From contig JADJXL010000025.1 of NCBI GenBank assembly GCA_016715885.1, positions 620,001 to 684,000 of the forward strand: a stretch of 64,000 nucleotides of DNA, in the 5' to 3' direction. Both the position numbers and the translations under genes were made by a program. This document shows positions 41,885 through 51,532 of the stretch, piece after piece (the stretch's first letter is position 1; each line of letters opens with the position of its first letter). The notes beneath the pieces are model-generated. The model ran no database searches. It saw nothing but the letters and a program-made list of their open reading frames with translations, and had not been told where the DNA came from. This DNA comes from Polyangiaceae bacterium (GTDB lineage: Bacteria > Myxococcota_A > Polyangia > Polyangiales > Polyangiaceae).

Positions 41885-43816
41885 ATGAAATATCTTTGGA
41901 CCAAAGTCTGCGCCGTAGGCATCTCGAGCGCCGCGCTCGCGATAGGCTGCGGCGGCAGCGACGAGGATCTCGTATTCGGCAATAGCACGGCATCGGGCGG
42001 AGGTTCGACAGGATCGACCACGGGTGGCGCTGGAGGCTCGGGAGTTGGCGGCTCCGGGCAAGGTGGCGCCGAAGGTGGAAGTGGACCGGGCGGTAGCGGT
42101 GGAGGTCAGGTGAATCCACCGGCCGAGATTGTCGATTTGCGTGCAGACGTGAATCGCAATGGCGTCGTCGACCTGGACGATGCAACCGAAGACAAGGACG
42201 AGGACACCTGGGATTCAGCCCACGGCGCCATTTTCATGGCGAACATCGACGACGACGAAGAGAAGTGTCCCAAGTCGCAGCAAACCGATTCGCAATATGC
42301 ATCGTGTCACGACGCTGCGGACAGTGTGGTCAATGGAGTGGACGATCTCGAGGATCTCGCTCGAATCATGACGGTTCCGTGGAAGGAAGCGTATGCGGAC
42401 GCCGCGGGTGTGATTTCGGTCAGCGCACCGGATCGCGTGCGGCTTTTCAGGAAAAACGAAAGCGGCACGTTTGACTTGTTCGATCCCGCCGCGACGAAAT
42501 TGACGCAAGCCGATTTGGCGACTGGTATCGAATTGGCGATCGAAGCAACGGACATCGTACGGGACCCGGCTGTGTGGGACGGATTCGTCGACGTGACGCT
42601 GACGGTGACGGGCACGGATCCCAAAGGAATGCCAATGCCCGAGACGACGGACAAATTGCGCATGCGGGTCGCTCCGGTCTTGTTCCGGCATCATTTGCAT
42701 GCAGCGCAAAAGGTGTACGTGACGAACACCAATTCGCAATCGTCGTCGGTGTTCCGTGCTGATTTGGCGACGGCCGTACAAGCCGCAGCCGTGCCCGAGC
42801 CGACCTACGAATATGGCAATTCGGACCAATGGACGCAGGACTTTTTCGAGACTGCGTACACGTCGATGCCAGGCCCCGGGGGCAAGCAGCACGTCATGCA
42901 CGTGAACGTCCGATCGGCGAATTATTCGAACGGTAATTTGCGTTCAGCAGGGCGGATCGTGTTCCAACTGCGGGGCAAAGACGTCGCAGCCGCGGTTCAA
43001 TACGATCCGCAACATTCGGATAGCATGAATACGCTGAATTCGTTCGGTAATCTGGAGACGGTACCGCCATATTCCCATGCAGGAAAAACCTATGCGCTGG
43101 GACGAGTGCTCCGCGGAAGCACGCCGAGCTTTTATCCCGACAAGTCGTTCGACAAGATGGTAAGTGCGCAAAATGCGCAACCGATCATCTACGTCAACAC
43201 AGAATGGCTACAGGTCGGGCACGTCGACGAAACGATCACGTTCATCAAAACGAATTCCCCGCGGGGCTGGGCAATGGGCGTCAACGACCCCACCATGGCC
43301 CGAGCCATGCTCGAAAAGGCCCAGGCCGATGGTTACGGCGGCGTGCACATGTTCGTTGGAAAGTTTTGGTGGGGCAGTCAATCGGCGGAAATCAGCATCG
43401 ACGACGTGCTGTCGGATCCCGACGTGATGAACGAAAGCGCGCAAGCGGCCATCGAGATCGACGATCAAGTCAATGTATTGAAGCAAGAAACGGGGATCAC
43501 GGACGCGGAAATGATTCCGATACCGTTCTTGCATCAACCGACGAATAGCGGATCGGTCGCGTATCAGCCGGGCACGGTCAACGGGATTTACCTGTCGGAT
43601 ACGTCATTCGGGGCGCCCAAACCGCATGGGCCGAACATCGGAGGCCAGGACATCTTCGAGGCGCAGCTCGTGGAAGCGTTTGCGCCTTACGGGATCAAGG
43701 TGCACTTCATTGAAAACTGGAACTTGTACCATCGCTTGAGCGGCGAGGTGCATTGCGGAACGAATACGACGCGGGTCGTACCTGATGCGGATCTCTGGTG
43801 GGAGAGCATGCCATGA
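41885..43816 (+). CDS. Secreted peptidylarginine deiminase (PAD)-family lipoprotein
   Basis: This 643-residue lipoprotein (ALAIGC) has a Gly/Ser linker and an EF-hand-like acidic region (DVNRNGVVDLDDATEDKDED) around residues 90-110. All PAD catalytic blocks are present: NSDQWTQDFFE near 318 (Asp), VGHVDETITF near 447 (His and Asp) and SGEVHCGTNTTR near 623 (Cys). PADs convert protein arginine to citrulline with calcium. The enzyme is predicted to be cell-surface or secreted. It overlaps the next gene's start as ATGA, so the two are co-translated. Confidence 0.93.
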   Translation: MKYLWTKVCAVGISSAALAIGCGGSDEDLVFGNSTASGGGSTGSTTGGAGGSGVGGSGQGGAEGGSGPGGSGGGQVNPPAEIVDLRADVNRNGVVDLDDATEDKDEDTWDSAHGAIFMANIDDDEEKCPKSQQTDSQYASCHDAADSVVNGVDDLEDLARIMTVPWKEAYADAAGVISVSAPDRVRLFRKNESGTFDLFDPAATKLTQADLATGIELAIEATDIVRDPAVWDGFVDVTLTVTGTDPKGMPMPETTDKLRMRVAPVLFRHHLHAAQKVYVTNTNSQSSSVFRADLATAVQAAAVPEPTYEYGNSDQWTQDFFETAYTSMPGPGGKQHVMHVNVRSANYSNGNLRSAGRIVFQLRGKDVAAAVQYDPQHSDSMNTLNSFGNLETVPPYSHAGKTYALGRVLRGSTPSFYPDKSFDKMVSAQNAQPIIYVNTEWLQVGHVDETITFIKTNSPRGWAMGVNDPTMARAMLEKAQADGYGGVHMFVGKFWWGSQSAEISIDDVLSDPDVMNESAQAAIEIDDQVNVLKQETGITDAEMIPIPFLHQPTNSGSVAYQPGTVNGIYLSDTSFGAPKPHGPNIGGQDIFEAQLVEAFAPYGIKVHFIENWNLYHRLSGEVHCGTNTTRVVPDADLWWESMP

Positions 43817-44763
43817 AAATGATGAAAACCATGAACGTCGGGCTTTTCGTGGCAGGGCTTTTCCTGTCGAGTTTTTCAATGGCTGCGCCCCTCGGTTCGC
43901 AAGGAGCGGTCATCGCACCGGACAAACTGGCCATGGCGGAACGGTCGACGCTGACTCGAGCCATTGCTGCAGAACGCGTTGCAAAGCCTGCGGCCTTCGA
44001 AACGCTGGTTCGACTGCGTGACGACTTGCCGACGCTCGACGCGAACAAACGAGGTCGAGCCGTCCCGGTTTCGGCCATTCTCAAAGGAATGGGGAGCGAC
44101 GCGCTTTTCCCGATGCTGAATGAAATTGCGTTCGACGCGCGCGGGCGTGACGGTCTTTCGGATTCGGCGTGGAAATCGTGGCGCGTGGGACTCGTGGAAG
44201 CCGTGGGCTTTTTGCGGGACGGGCGATCGGCCCCGGTGCTCACGGCGATCCTCGATGGAGCGGAGACCGATTACGACCTCGTTCGTGCGGCTGCGGGCGC
44301 GTATGGGAAACTCGGCACGGATGCGGCGGCGCAAAAGCTCGTGATGATGGCGCGGCAGAAAGACGCCAAGCAATTGGCCGTGCTTGCTGGAATGGGCCAT
44401 TGCCGCAGGTCCCTCGCCGCAACCGAGCTCGCTGCCATGCTGCTCGCGCAGCCGAATGAGCCAATGGCAAAGGTCATTGCGCATTCGCTCGGGGACATCG
44501 GTTCAGCGTGGGCGTGGAAGACGCCGATCGTCAAGGCAAGCGGCGAAGAAAATGCGGTGCGAACAGCGGCGGCCAAAGCGCTCGTGGCGTCGTATTTGCG
44601 TTATGACGGCGAAGTGCGGTCCACGATTGGCAAAGCGGTGCTGATGGTGGATCACGCGGATACGCTTTCGCTCATCGACGCGCAAAAGAGGAGCGTGCGT
44701 CCGGACCAACAGGTCATCCTGGACGAGCTTGCGGCGCGATTCAAGAAGAGCCCCTTGCATTGA
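43813..44763 (+). CDS. Secreted HEAT-repeat protein coupled to the PAD gene
   Basis: This 316-residue protein starts at the ATG at 43813, overlapping the PAD stop. A Sec signal (GLFVAGLFLSSFSMAA) precedes helical repeats of HEAT type: ALFPMLNEIAFDARG, PVLTAILDGAETDYDLVRAA, LAATELAAMLLAQPNEPM, VRTAAAKALVASYLRYD. It has no catalytic motif. Coupled translation suggests that it binds or stabilises the deiminase in the periplasm, which is an inference. Confidence 0.82.
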   Translation: MKMMKTMNVGLFVAGLFLSSFSMAAPLGSQGAVIAPDKLAMAERSTLTRAIAAERVAKPAAFETLVRLRDDLPTLDANKRGRAVPVSAILKGMGSDALFPMLNEIAFDARGRDGLSDSAWKSWRVGLVEAVGFLRDGRSAPVLTAILDGAETDYDLVRAAAGAYGKLGTDAAAQKLVMMARQKDAKQLAVLAGMGHCRRSLAATELAAMLLAQPNEPMAKVIAHSLGDIGSAWAWKTPIVKASGEENAVRTAAAKALVASYLRYDGEVRSTIGKAVLMVDHADTLSLIDAQKRSVRPDQQVILDELAARFKKSPLH

Positions 44764-44825
44764 TGAAATGGCGCTGGAAGCGCGTCATGCGTTTCCGGCG
44801 CTCGATCCGACAAATCCCCTTCCCT

Positions 44826-46757
44826 TCACGGCCCCACCCAAATCGGCGAGCTCCACGCTCGGTGCCTGACAATCTTCGGGGTGACCTGATCCGTGCATGC
44901 CGCGGGCGCCGTGGCCGGATCGAGCTTGCTGCATTCGTACGCGCTCCACCGACAACTTGGTGCTTCCTCGGCCCGTGCATAATAAAATGCGCGCTCTTGC
45001 GGATCGAAATCGGGATCCGTCCAAACGGCGCATAGTTCGTCGGGCCCTTGAGCCTGCACCGCACACGTGGCCGTATCCACGGTGGAATCGGGAATTTCCG
45101 TGCCAACGACATCATATACCTTTTCGGATACTTTGCCGCCACGCACGAAACCCTTGACGATTTGAATGCGCTCGAGGGGCCTGCCCGGCCAATCTACTGT
45201 TCCTGGATCGGCGCTCGCCTGCACGATGAACGACGGAGCCATTCCCATTGCGTTGCTCATGTCGAGCGCGCCGCCCATGGGAACACCATTCGCATAAGCT
45301 TCCTCGAGCATCGAAGCGCGCCCGCACATCATGTCGTCGTACGCAAAGCCTGCAAAAAAGCGAATGGGAATGCGTGGACCGCTCGTGGCAAACGTTTCAC
45401 GCCTTCGAATCGCTGCAAAAATGGCTTCCCGCGAATTTTCTTCGGCCCACACGGCCGCAAGTCCGCCGGGATTGTTGATGACTCCATCGTGCGTTTCGGT
45501 TCCCGCGCCGAGGCGTTTTTCCGGCGTATCGTCGACCATGCCGACATGCCCCGGAAAACCGACGCTGGATACGTTTCCCGGCGTGCCATTGTGCGTATCG
45601 GTCGACCCGATGAACCCCACCATGAATGGATTCGTGCCCAATCGTTCTTGCTCGAGCAATCCCGTTTTCAGAACGTATCGCAAAAATTCGTGACGATGTG
45701 TGCACCCCCAAAGCCGCATGCCGCCCGAGCCCGGTTTTTCCCCACATTGTTCGTCCGTAGGCGGGCGCAGTTGTTCGAAATCGCAGAGCGGATCCACGTC
45801 TGCCTCGACATCCATGAATCCATTGCGACACTCGCTCGATCCCTTGTGTTGAAAGATCTCCGCCACGGGCTCCATTTCAACCCGCAATGCCGCTCGCGAT
45901 GCTTCTTCTTCGACCGTCGATCCGCCGGGGTACGTCGGATCGAAAAGTCTGCCATTGGACAGATTCGAATTGTGCGGCAGTACGATGACATCGCAGCCGC
46001 TTTCGTTCGCTTTGCATTCGTCGCGGAGTTTCGTCCACAAATCGAGCGGCGTGGGCGCCTCGAAATATGTAATGGGAAGCTCGGGGACGATGTCGTTTCC
46101 AAAAATCACGTTGCGATGCAGGTTCGATATCCCGAACGTATTCGTGTATTCGTATGCGACGAACGACGTGAATGTACATGCGCTCGTGCGATCGTACGCG
46201 GATTCGGCTGCGTCTTGCATGGCCTGCCAACGCACTTTCGCCGCGGCTTCGCAATCTTGACCTTCCCCGCATAATTCGGCAATGCGCATTGGATTGGCTT
46301 GCGATAGGCGAATGCCGAATTCAGACGCTCCTTCCCCGACGGCGGATCGATACGTCGTGCAAGAAAAACTGTCGTATTTGGGCGAACCGGGTGTGGTACA
46401 ATGGTAGATTTCGCCAAGGAATTCGCCATGATCGGTGACAGCCGCGAAATCCAAGGGGCGATCGATCTTGACCTTCCGTGTGCCCACGCCATTCGCATCG
46501 AGCGGCGGCAAACCTATGCTTTCACCTCGCGCAAAACGATACGCATCGGCAGGTTCGACGACGGTTTCGTAGGATCGCGCGTCAAAAGAAAACGCCGTGT
46601 GCGCGTGGAGCTCGCCGTATAGAGGCATACGCGCTTCCACGCGGCTCGTGCACGCTTCGCGCGGCAGGGGCACGCGCTTGTCGGGTGTCGCGGGCGGCGC
46701 TTCCGCGCACGAAACGAAGAAAGCAAGCAAAACGAGTGACGGAGGAGCGTATTTCAC
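44826..46757 (-). CDS. DUF3604-family lipoprotein
   Basis: This 643-residue protein starts at GTG 46757, with lipobox LAFFVSC. It has the DUF3604 blocks PLYGELHAHTAFSFDA, DFAAVTDHGEFLGE, CTFTSFVAYEYTN, NVIFGND, HNSNLSNGRLF, GFIGSTDTHNGTPGNV, and RRETFATSGPRIPIRFFAG. The His/Asp pairs resemble PHP-type metal ligands, so it may be a metal-dependent hydrolase. Its substrate is unknown. It converges with the HEAT-repeat gene. Confidence 0.88.
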   Translation of the reverse strand: MKYAPPSLVLLAFFVSCAEAPPATPDKRVPLPREACTSRVEARMPLYGELHAHTAFSFDARSYETVVEPADAYRFARGESIGLPPLDANGVGTRKVKIDRPLDFAAVTDHGEFLGEIYHCTTPGSPKYDSFSCTTYRSAVGEGASEFGIRLSQANPMRIAELCGEGQDCEAAAKVRWQAMQDAAESAYDRTSACTFTSFVAYEYTNTFGISNLHRNVIFGNDIVPELPITYFEAPTPLDLWTKLRDECKANESGCDVIVLPHNSNLSNGRLFDPTYPGGSTVEEEASRAALRVEMEPVAEIFQHKGSSECRNGFMDVEADVDPLCDFEQLRPPTDEQCGEKPGSGGMRLWGCTHRHEFLRYVLKTGLLEQERLGTNPFMVGFIGSTDTHNGTPGNVSSVGFPGHVGMVDDTPEKRLGAGTETHDGVINNPGGLAAVWAEENSREAIFAAIRRRETFATSGPRIPIRFFAGFAYDDMMCGRASMLEEAYANGVPMGGALDMSNAMGMAPSFIVQASADPGTVDWPGRPLERIQIVKGFVRGGKVSEKVYDVVGTEIPDSTVDTATCAVQAQGPDELCAVWTDPDFDPQERAFYYARAEEAPSCRWSAYECSKLDPATAPAACTDQVTPKIVRHRAWSSPIWVGP

Positions 46758-46899
46758 ACGCGCATGGAAGGGGATTGTCCGCGGTCCGTCAAGAGGATCC
46801 GGCGCACGAAGTGCACCGGCGCGCAACGCTTGCGCCTCGATGACCGATGTTGGGCACACCGCACGCTGAAATGCCGAGAAACACTGATTGGCATGACAA

Positions 46900-46928
46900 T
46901 TGACAACACGCGCGCGGTTGCCTACTCT
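46900..46928 (+). promoter_or_regulatory. Possible sigma70-type promoter for the multiheme cytochrome operon
   Basis: TTGACA at 46900-46905 is followed after exactly 17 bases by TACTCT at 46923-46928, about 30 bases before the ATG at 46960. The -35 box is perfect, and the -10 matches only three of six. The site is inside the 200-base region divergent from the DUF3604 gene. Confidence 0.45.
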
Positions 46929-46959
46929 CGCCCAACATCGAAGGTCACGGATCGCCACA

Positions 46960-49212
46960 ATGTTCAAGAAGTTCGCGCAGATGCATCAAGGTTTGCAGCT
47001 CGTATCACGCACGTCACGCCGTCGCTTTTCCTGGCGAACGCTGGGGCTTTGGGCCGTCGTCGTCGGCGCAGGATTGCTCTCTGCATGCGAAGGACCCGCG
47101 GGCCCTCCTGGTGAACGAGGCTCCGTGGGCGAGGGTTTGCCCGGTACGAACGGTGAGCCCGGACAAACGGGTGATGCAGGGCCGGAGGGTCCGCCGGGCA
47201 CTCCAGGGCACAACGCTTATCTCACGGGCCCTGGCGTGAAGCTCGATGTTTCCCATACGCAAGTCGGCGTCGATGGCACCGTGACCGTGACGTTCCGCAT
47301 CACCGACCAGAGCGGCGTGGCGCTCGATAGGCAGGGATTATACACCGAGGGAGCCGTGTCGCTACGGTTTGTCTTGGCGTGGCTCGACGAAGACGCGAAT
47401 GGCAACGCGCTGCAATACACATCGTACACGACGAGAATGCAGACGAGCCCCATCACCGGACAATCGGCGGAACAAGCCGCTGCCGATGAAGGTGGCACGT
47501 TCGAAGAAGTCGACTTTTCACAAGGCATTTACCGATACACGTTCGGGACCAAGATCCAAGTCGCGGACGGGACGAAGACGCACACGCTCGGTGCATGGGC
47601 CACTCGCACGTTCGAGGACGTACGATATTCGGCGGAAGCCCTTTACAACTTTTTGCCCGCCGGCGGCACTCCAACGACGGCGCGCGAGCTCGTGCAAACC
47701 GATCGCTGCAATGCATGTCATGATCCATTGGAGGCGCATGGAGGATCCCGGCGCGATGTAAAACTGTGCGTGCTTTGCCACTCGGCGCAATCGACGGATC
47801 CGGATACGGGCAACACGGTCGATTTCCAAGTCATGGTGCACAAGATCCACCGCGGAAAGACCCTTCCGAGCGTCGTGGCGGGAATACCTTACCAAATCAT
47901 TGGAAATCAGCAATCCGTGCACGATTATTCGACCGTGGCATTCCCTCGACCCATGCAGCATTGCGAAGCGTGTCATGCGGGTGCCCAAGGCGACCAATGG
48001 AAAAACAATCCCACGATGATCGCTTGCGGATCGTGTCATGACATGGTTTCGTTCGAGGATCCGCCGCCCCCAGGAAAGACGCTTCATGTCGGAGGCCCAC
48101 AAGCAGACAATTCGAAATGCTCGGTATGCCACCCGCCCGCTGGAGGGCTCGAAGGCATCGCCACGCAGCACGCGGTTCCCTATTTGGACCCGGCGAATCC
48201 GAAATTGACGCTCACCATCGTCGGCGTCGAAAAGACCGCGCCCGGCAATACTCCCGAGATCGTGTTCCGCGTCGAGCAAAATGGCCTGCCAGTCAATATC
48301 CTATCGACTCCGCTCACGCGCCTCGTCGTGACGATTGCCGGCCCGACGACTGATTATGCAACGTATTGGCAACACACCATCCAAGGCAGCGGAGCAAGCG
48401 GAATGTTGACAGCCGACGGCCAAAATTTCCGCTACGCATTCCCGGCAATCATGCCCGTGACTGCCGCGGGCACGTATGCCTTCGGCCTCGAGGGGTATGT
48501 GCAGCCCGCCGGCGGAACTCGAATTTCGGCGCCGAATCCCGTCAAGTTTGCGGCAGTCACGGATATGACGCCCGAGCCACGCAGGACGATCGTGAGCCAG
48601 GAGCAATGCAATAGCTGCCACCTTCAATTGGCCGCGCATGGTGGCTCGCGTATCGAAGTGCAATACTGCGCGTTCTGTCATCAGCCCGGAAACGTGAACG
48701 ACGACCGCGTCGAACGATTCGAGAACAAATCCGTCGACGTGCACTCCGTTGATTTGGCCGTCATGGTGCATCGCATTCACATGGGCGAAGCATTGACGGA
48801 GCCGTATGTGCTCGGAGGCAATCCATCGCCGACGAAAGCGAACCCCGCAGGCAATCCCGTCGATTTCGGCGAAGTGCGATATCCTGGCGACCGGAATGCT
48901 TGCTGGACCTGTCACGCGGGCGATACCTACATGCTGCCGCTCAGCTCGAACCTCTTGCCAAAGAAAACCCAGGTCCTTGCGTGCGCCGAGGATCCCTTGG
49001 CAGACGGCGACAATTATTGTGACGAGCGGATCATCCAATCCGAAAAACTCATTCCACCCGAAACGGCAGCTTGCACGGGTTGTCATGACGCACCTTACGT
49101 GGTTGCCCACGCGGAAACGATGACCAGCGCGAGCGGCATCGAAGCTTGCGCGACGTGCCACGGAAAAGGCGCAGCCCTCGACGTGCAAGTGGTTCACGCA
49201 CCTCGGCCCTGA
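46960..49212 (+). CDS. Decaheme OmcA/MtrC-family outer-membrane lipoprotein cytochrome
   Basis: This 750-residue protein starts at the ATG at 46960. A lipobox LLSAC is followed by a collagen-like GPAGPPGERGSVGEG segment, common in this family. There are ten CxxCH motifs in two sets of five: CNACH, CVLCH, CEACH, CGSCH, CSVCH, then CNSCH, CAFCH, CWTCH, CTGCH, CATCH. Beta-type domains lie between and before the sets, as in OmcA/MtrC. It is predicted to sit on the outer membrane surface and pass electrons out of the cell. It starts the operon. Confidence 0.95.
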   Translation: MFKKFAQMHQGLQLVSRTSRRRFSWRTLGLWAVVVGAGLLSACEGPAGPPGERGSVGEGLPGTNGEPGQTGDAGPEGPPGTPGHNAYLTGPGVKLDVSHTQVGVDGTVTVTFRITDQSGVALDRQGLYTEGAVSLRFVLAWLDEDANGNALQYTSYTTRMQTSPITGQSAEQAAADEGGTFEEVDFSQGIYRYTFGTKIQVADGTKTHTLGAWATRTFEDVRYSAEALYNFLPAGGTPTTARELVQTDRCNACHDPLEAHGGSRRDVKLCVLCHSAQSTDPDTGNTVDFQVMVHKIHRGKTLPSVVAGIPYQIIGNQQSVHDYSTVAFPRPMQHCEACHAGAQGDQWKNNPTMIACGSCHDMVSFEDPPPPGKTLHVGGPQADNSKCSVCHPPAGGLEGIATQHAVPYLDPANPKLTLTIVGVEKTAPGNTPEIVFRVEQNGLPVNILSTPLTRLVVTIAGPTTDYATYWQHTIQGSGASGMLTADGQNFRYAFPAIMPVTAAGTYAFGLEGYVQPAGGTRISAPNPVKFAAVTDMTPEPRRTIVSQEQCNSCHLQLAAHGGSRIEVQYCAFCHQPGNVNDDRVERFENKSVDVHSVDLAVMVHRIHMGEALTEPYVLGGNPSPTKANPAGNPVDFGEVRYPGDRNACWTCHAGDTYMLPLSSNLLPKKTQVLACAEDPLADGDNYCDERIIQSEKLIPPETAACTGCHDAPYVVAHAETMTSASGIEACATCHGKGAALDVQVVHAPRP

Positions 49213-49220
49213 CAAAACAC

Positions 49221-50369
49221 ATGCACGGTCGGGTTTGCCTCACCATTGCCATGCTCTCCGTGGCGGGATGCGAGATCCCGCGTGATCGACCTGCGCCCGA
49301 AGGTTATCACGGGAGCGGCTGGTCCAGCAAACTCACTGGAGGCAAACACGCAATCTGGCTTCGCGACAACGGATATCCCATCGAAGATTGTCAGGTTTGT
49401 CATGGCGCCGATGGCGCGGAAAGCTCGGTTCTTCCAGGGTGCAGTGATGGAGGCTGTCACGAGCAAGGCGTCACCTTTTGCGGCACCTGTCACGGAAATG
49501 AAAACGGTCCACGGCCCAATGACGGAGCCCACGAAAAACATCGGTCCTATTGCATCGAATGCCACGCCGTACCCAAATCGATACGCGACCCTGGGCACCT
49601 CGATGGTATGAACGACGTTGCCTTTTCCGGCTTGGCCAAGGCGAATCAATCGTCGGCAACCTGGAATGCCGCGACAAACACTTGTTCGGACACGTACTGT
49701 CATCTTGGGACGAACATCGAATGGAAAGCGCCCAATGCGACGGCCACTCCGTGTAACATGTGCCATGGCAATCCACCCGATTCACATGCTCGGTTCGCCA
49801 CCGTGGCGACGCCGGATTCATGCGCGAATTGCCACCCGGACGCGTCTTCGTCGTCTCATGTCAATGGTATCGTTGAGACAAACCCGTTGACGTGTAGCAC
49901 GTGCCATGGACAAGGGCAGCTCGGAGCTCCACCCGCAGCGCTCGACGGATCGGTCGATGCTTCGTCTCGAGGTGTGGGAGCCCATCGCAGACACCTCGAT
50001 GAAACGCTTGCAGATCGTATCGGGCGCGTTGTAGCCTGCACGGCGTGTCACGTCGTACCGCAATCCTCGAATCCATTCGAGCACATCGATACGACTTCAC
50101 CGGCGGATGTATCTTTGGTATTGGGAAACTATGATGCGGAAACGGGTCGCTGCGTGACGTCGTGCCATTTCGACACGGTTCCAGGGCCAGCGTGGACCGA
50201 CGCAACGGGCGCGGCGCGGACATGCGATGCGTGTCATGGATTTCCGCCGGCGTTTACGCGCAAAGGAACAAAACACGCACCATGCCAACCGACATTGGCT
50301 GCGTGTTTGTCCTGCCATTCGTTTACCCCGGAATCTCACGTCGATGGAGTGGTGAACGTGACGCCATGA
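49221..50369 (+). CDS. 12-heme lipoprotein cytochrome (CxxCH/CxxxxCH type)
   Basis: This 382-residue protein starts at the ATG at 49221, eight bases after the previous stop, with lipobox LSVAGC. It has nine CxxCH motifs (CQVCH, CGTCH, CIECH, CNMCH, CANCH, CSTCH, CTACH, CDACH, CLSCH), two CX4CH (CSDGGCH, CSDTYCH) and one CX3CH (CVTSCH). The CX4CH motifs are typical of Geobacter-type outer-surface cytochromes. Its stop overlaps the porin gene start as ATGA. Confidence 0.93.
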   Translation: MHGRVCLTIAMLSVAGCEIPRDRPAPEGYHGSGWSSKLTGGKHAIWLRDNGYPIEDCQVCHGADGAESSVLPGCSDGGCHEQGVTFCGTCHGNENGPRPNDGAHEKHRSYCIECHAVPKSIRDPGHLDGMNDVAFSGLAKANQSSATWNAATNTCSDTYCHLGTNIEWKAPNATATPCNMCHGNPPDSHARFATVATPDSCANCHPDASSSSHVNGIVETNPLTCSTCHGQGQLGAPPAALDGSVDASSRGVGAHRRHLDETLADRIGRVVACTACHVVPQSSNPFEHIDTTSPADVSLVLGNYDAETGRCVTSCHFDTVPGPAWTDATGAARTCDACHGFPPAFTRKGTKHAPCQPTLAACLSCHSFTPESHVDGVVNVTP

Positions 50370-51532
50370 AACGATGTGCATTTACGGCTTCCATCGGCAT
50401 TTTGCTTTTCTCCGTCACGGCCCACGGACAAACCTATCGTTTGCGGGCGGATGCGTATGTATCGTCACCGCCTACGACGACGGGGCTCGTATTTCTCCAC
50501 GGTGAAGCGCGCAAACCATCGTATTTCGATTCGGAAGCGGCCGTGTGGATGGGCTCGGGTGAAACGCCCGCCGATGTCCTGGTGATGACCGTCAGGGCAC
50601 GCGATCCCATGGGACGCGCCGAATTGCGCGTGGGTCGCATGATGGCGTCCATGGGAGCCATTCGACCGCTGCACATCGATGGCGCGGATGCAATCGTTCG
50701 AGCTCCCTGGGGAAGCAGTATCGAATTCTTTGGGGGTTTGCCCGTGACCTTTGGCCTCGCGCCCCGCAATTATTCGTGGGTCGTGGGAGGTCGCGCCGCT
50801 CAGCGTATTGGACAACGAGCGACCGTGGGGTTCTCGTATCTTCATTCGCGTTTGGAAGGAAAAGCCGCATTCGAGGAGATCGGTATCGACGGCGCCGCAT
50901 CGTTCGGCCGCGTATTCGACGGAGCCTTCACGACGAGCCTGGATCTGTTACGCATCGGTGTATCCGATGCGCGCATTTCGATCGCAACACGTTTCGATCC
51001 TTTTCGTATCGAGCTCTTTGCCGTACGGCGTTCCCCTTCGCGCCTTTTGCCTGCGACGTCTCTTTTTGCAGCGCTCGGCGACGTCCCCTCGGATCGCGCA
51101 GGCGGGTCGATCCATTGGCGCGCAGCCCCGCGGCTCGACGTGCGCGGCGAAGGCGCCTTCGAATCGCTCGGCGGGGCGCTCGGAGGGCAATTCTTTTTAC
51201 GATCCACCTTGCGCCTCGACGACCGAGGTGACGGCGCCCTGGGGCTCGAATTGCGACGTCAAGGCGCCCCCACCGCGGCGTGGACGGGCATTCGAGGGAC
51301 CGCACGACTGCCTCTGGCACCGAAGCTCTCTGCGTCCACGGAGCTCGAATTGGTTTGGCCCGACGATCCGCGAGATCGCGGCACCGTGTGGCCCTGGGGC
51401 ATCGTGGCATTGCGGTATGCCCCCGCATCGGCGTGGGATGTTTCGGGCGCCGTCGAAGCGAACGCTTCCCCGACGAATTCAGCCGCAATTCGAGCGCTCG
51501 TGCGCCTTGGTTATTCGTGGGGTGGTCCGTGA
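50366..51532 (+). CDS. Outer-membrane beta-barrel, candidate porin of the porin-cytochrome complex
   Basis: This 388-residue protein has a Sec signal (ASIGILLFSVTAHGQ) and alternating strands through its whole length (YRLRADAYVSS, VWMGSGETPADVLVM, RAELRVGRMMA, FRIELFAVRRS, LGLELRRQGAP, ending ALVRLGYSWGG). The last residue is not aromatic. It lies between two multiheme lipoproteins and overlaps both by four bases. The analogy is MtrB or the Geobacter OmbB porin that holds cytochromes together. The barrel role is inferred. Confidence 0.8.
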   Translation: MKRCAFTASIGILLFSVTAHGQTYRLRADAYVSSPPTTTGLVFLHGEARKPSYFDSEAAVWMGSGETPADVLVMTVRARDPMGRAELRVGRMMASMGAIRPLHIDGADAIVRAPWGSSIEFFGGLPVTFGLAPRNYSWVVGGRAAQRIGQRATVGFSYLHSRLEGKAAFEEIGIDGAASFGRVFDGAFTTSLDLLRIGVSDARISIATRFDPFRIELFAVRRSPSRLLPATSLFAALGDVPSDRAGGSIHWRAAPRLDVRGEGAFESLGGALGGQFFLRSTLRLDDRGDGALGLELRRQGAPTAAWTGIRGTARLPLAPKLSASTELELVWPDDPRDRGTVWPWGIVALRYAPASAWDVSGAVEANASPTNSAAIRALVRLGYSWGGP

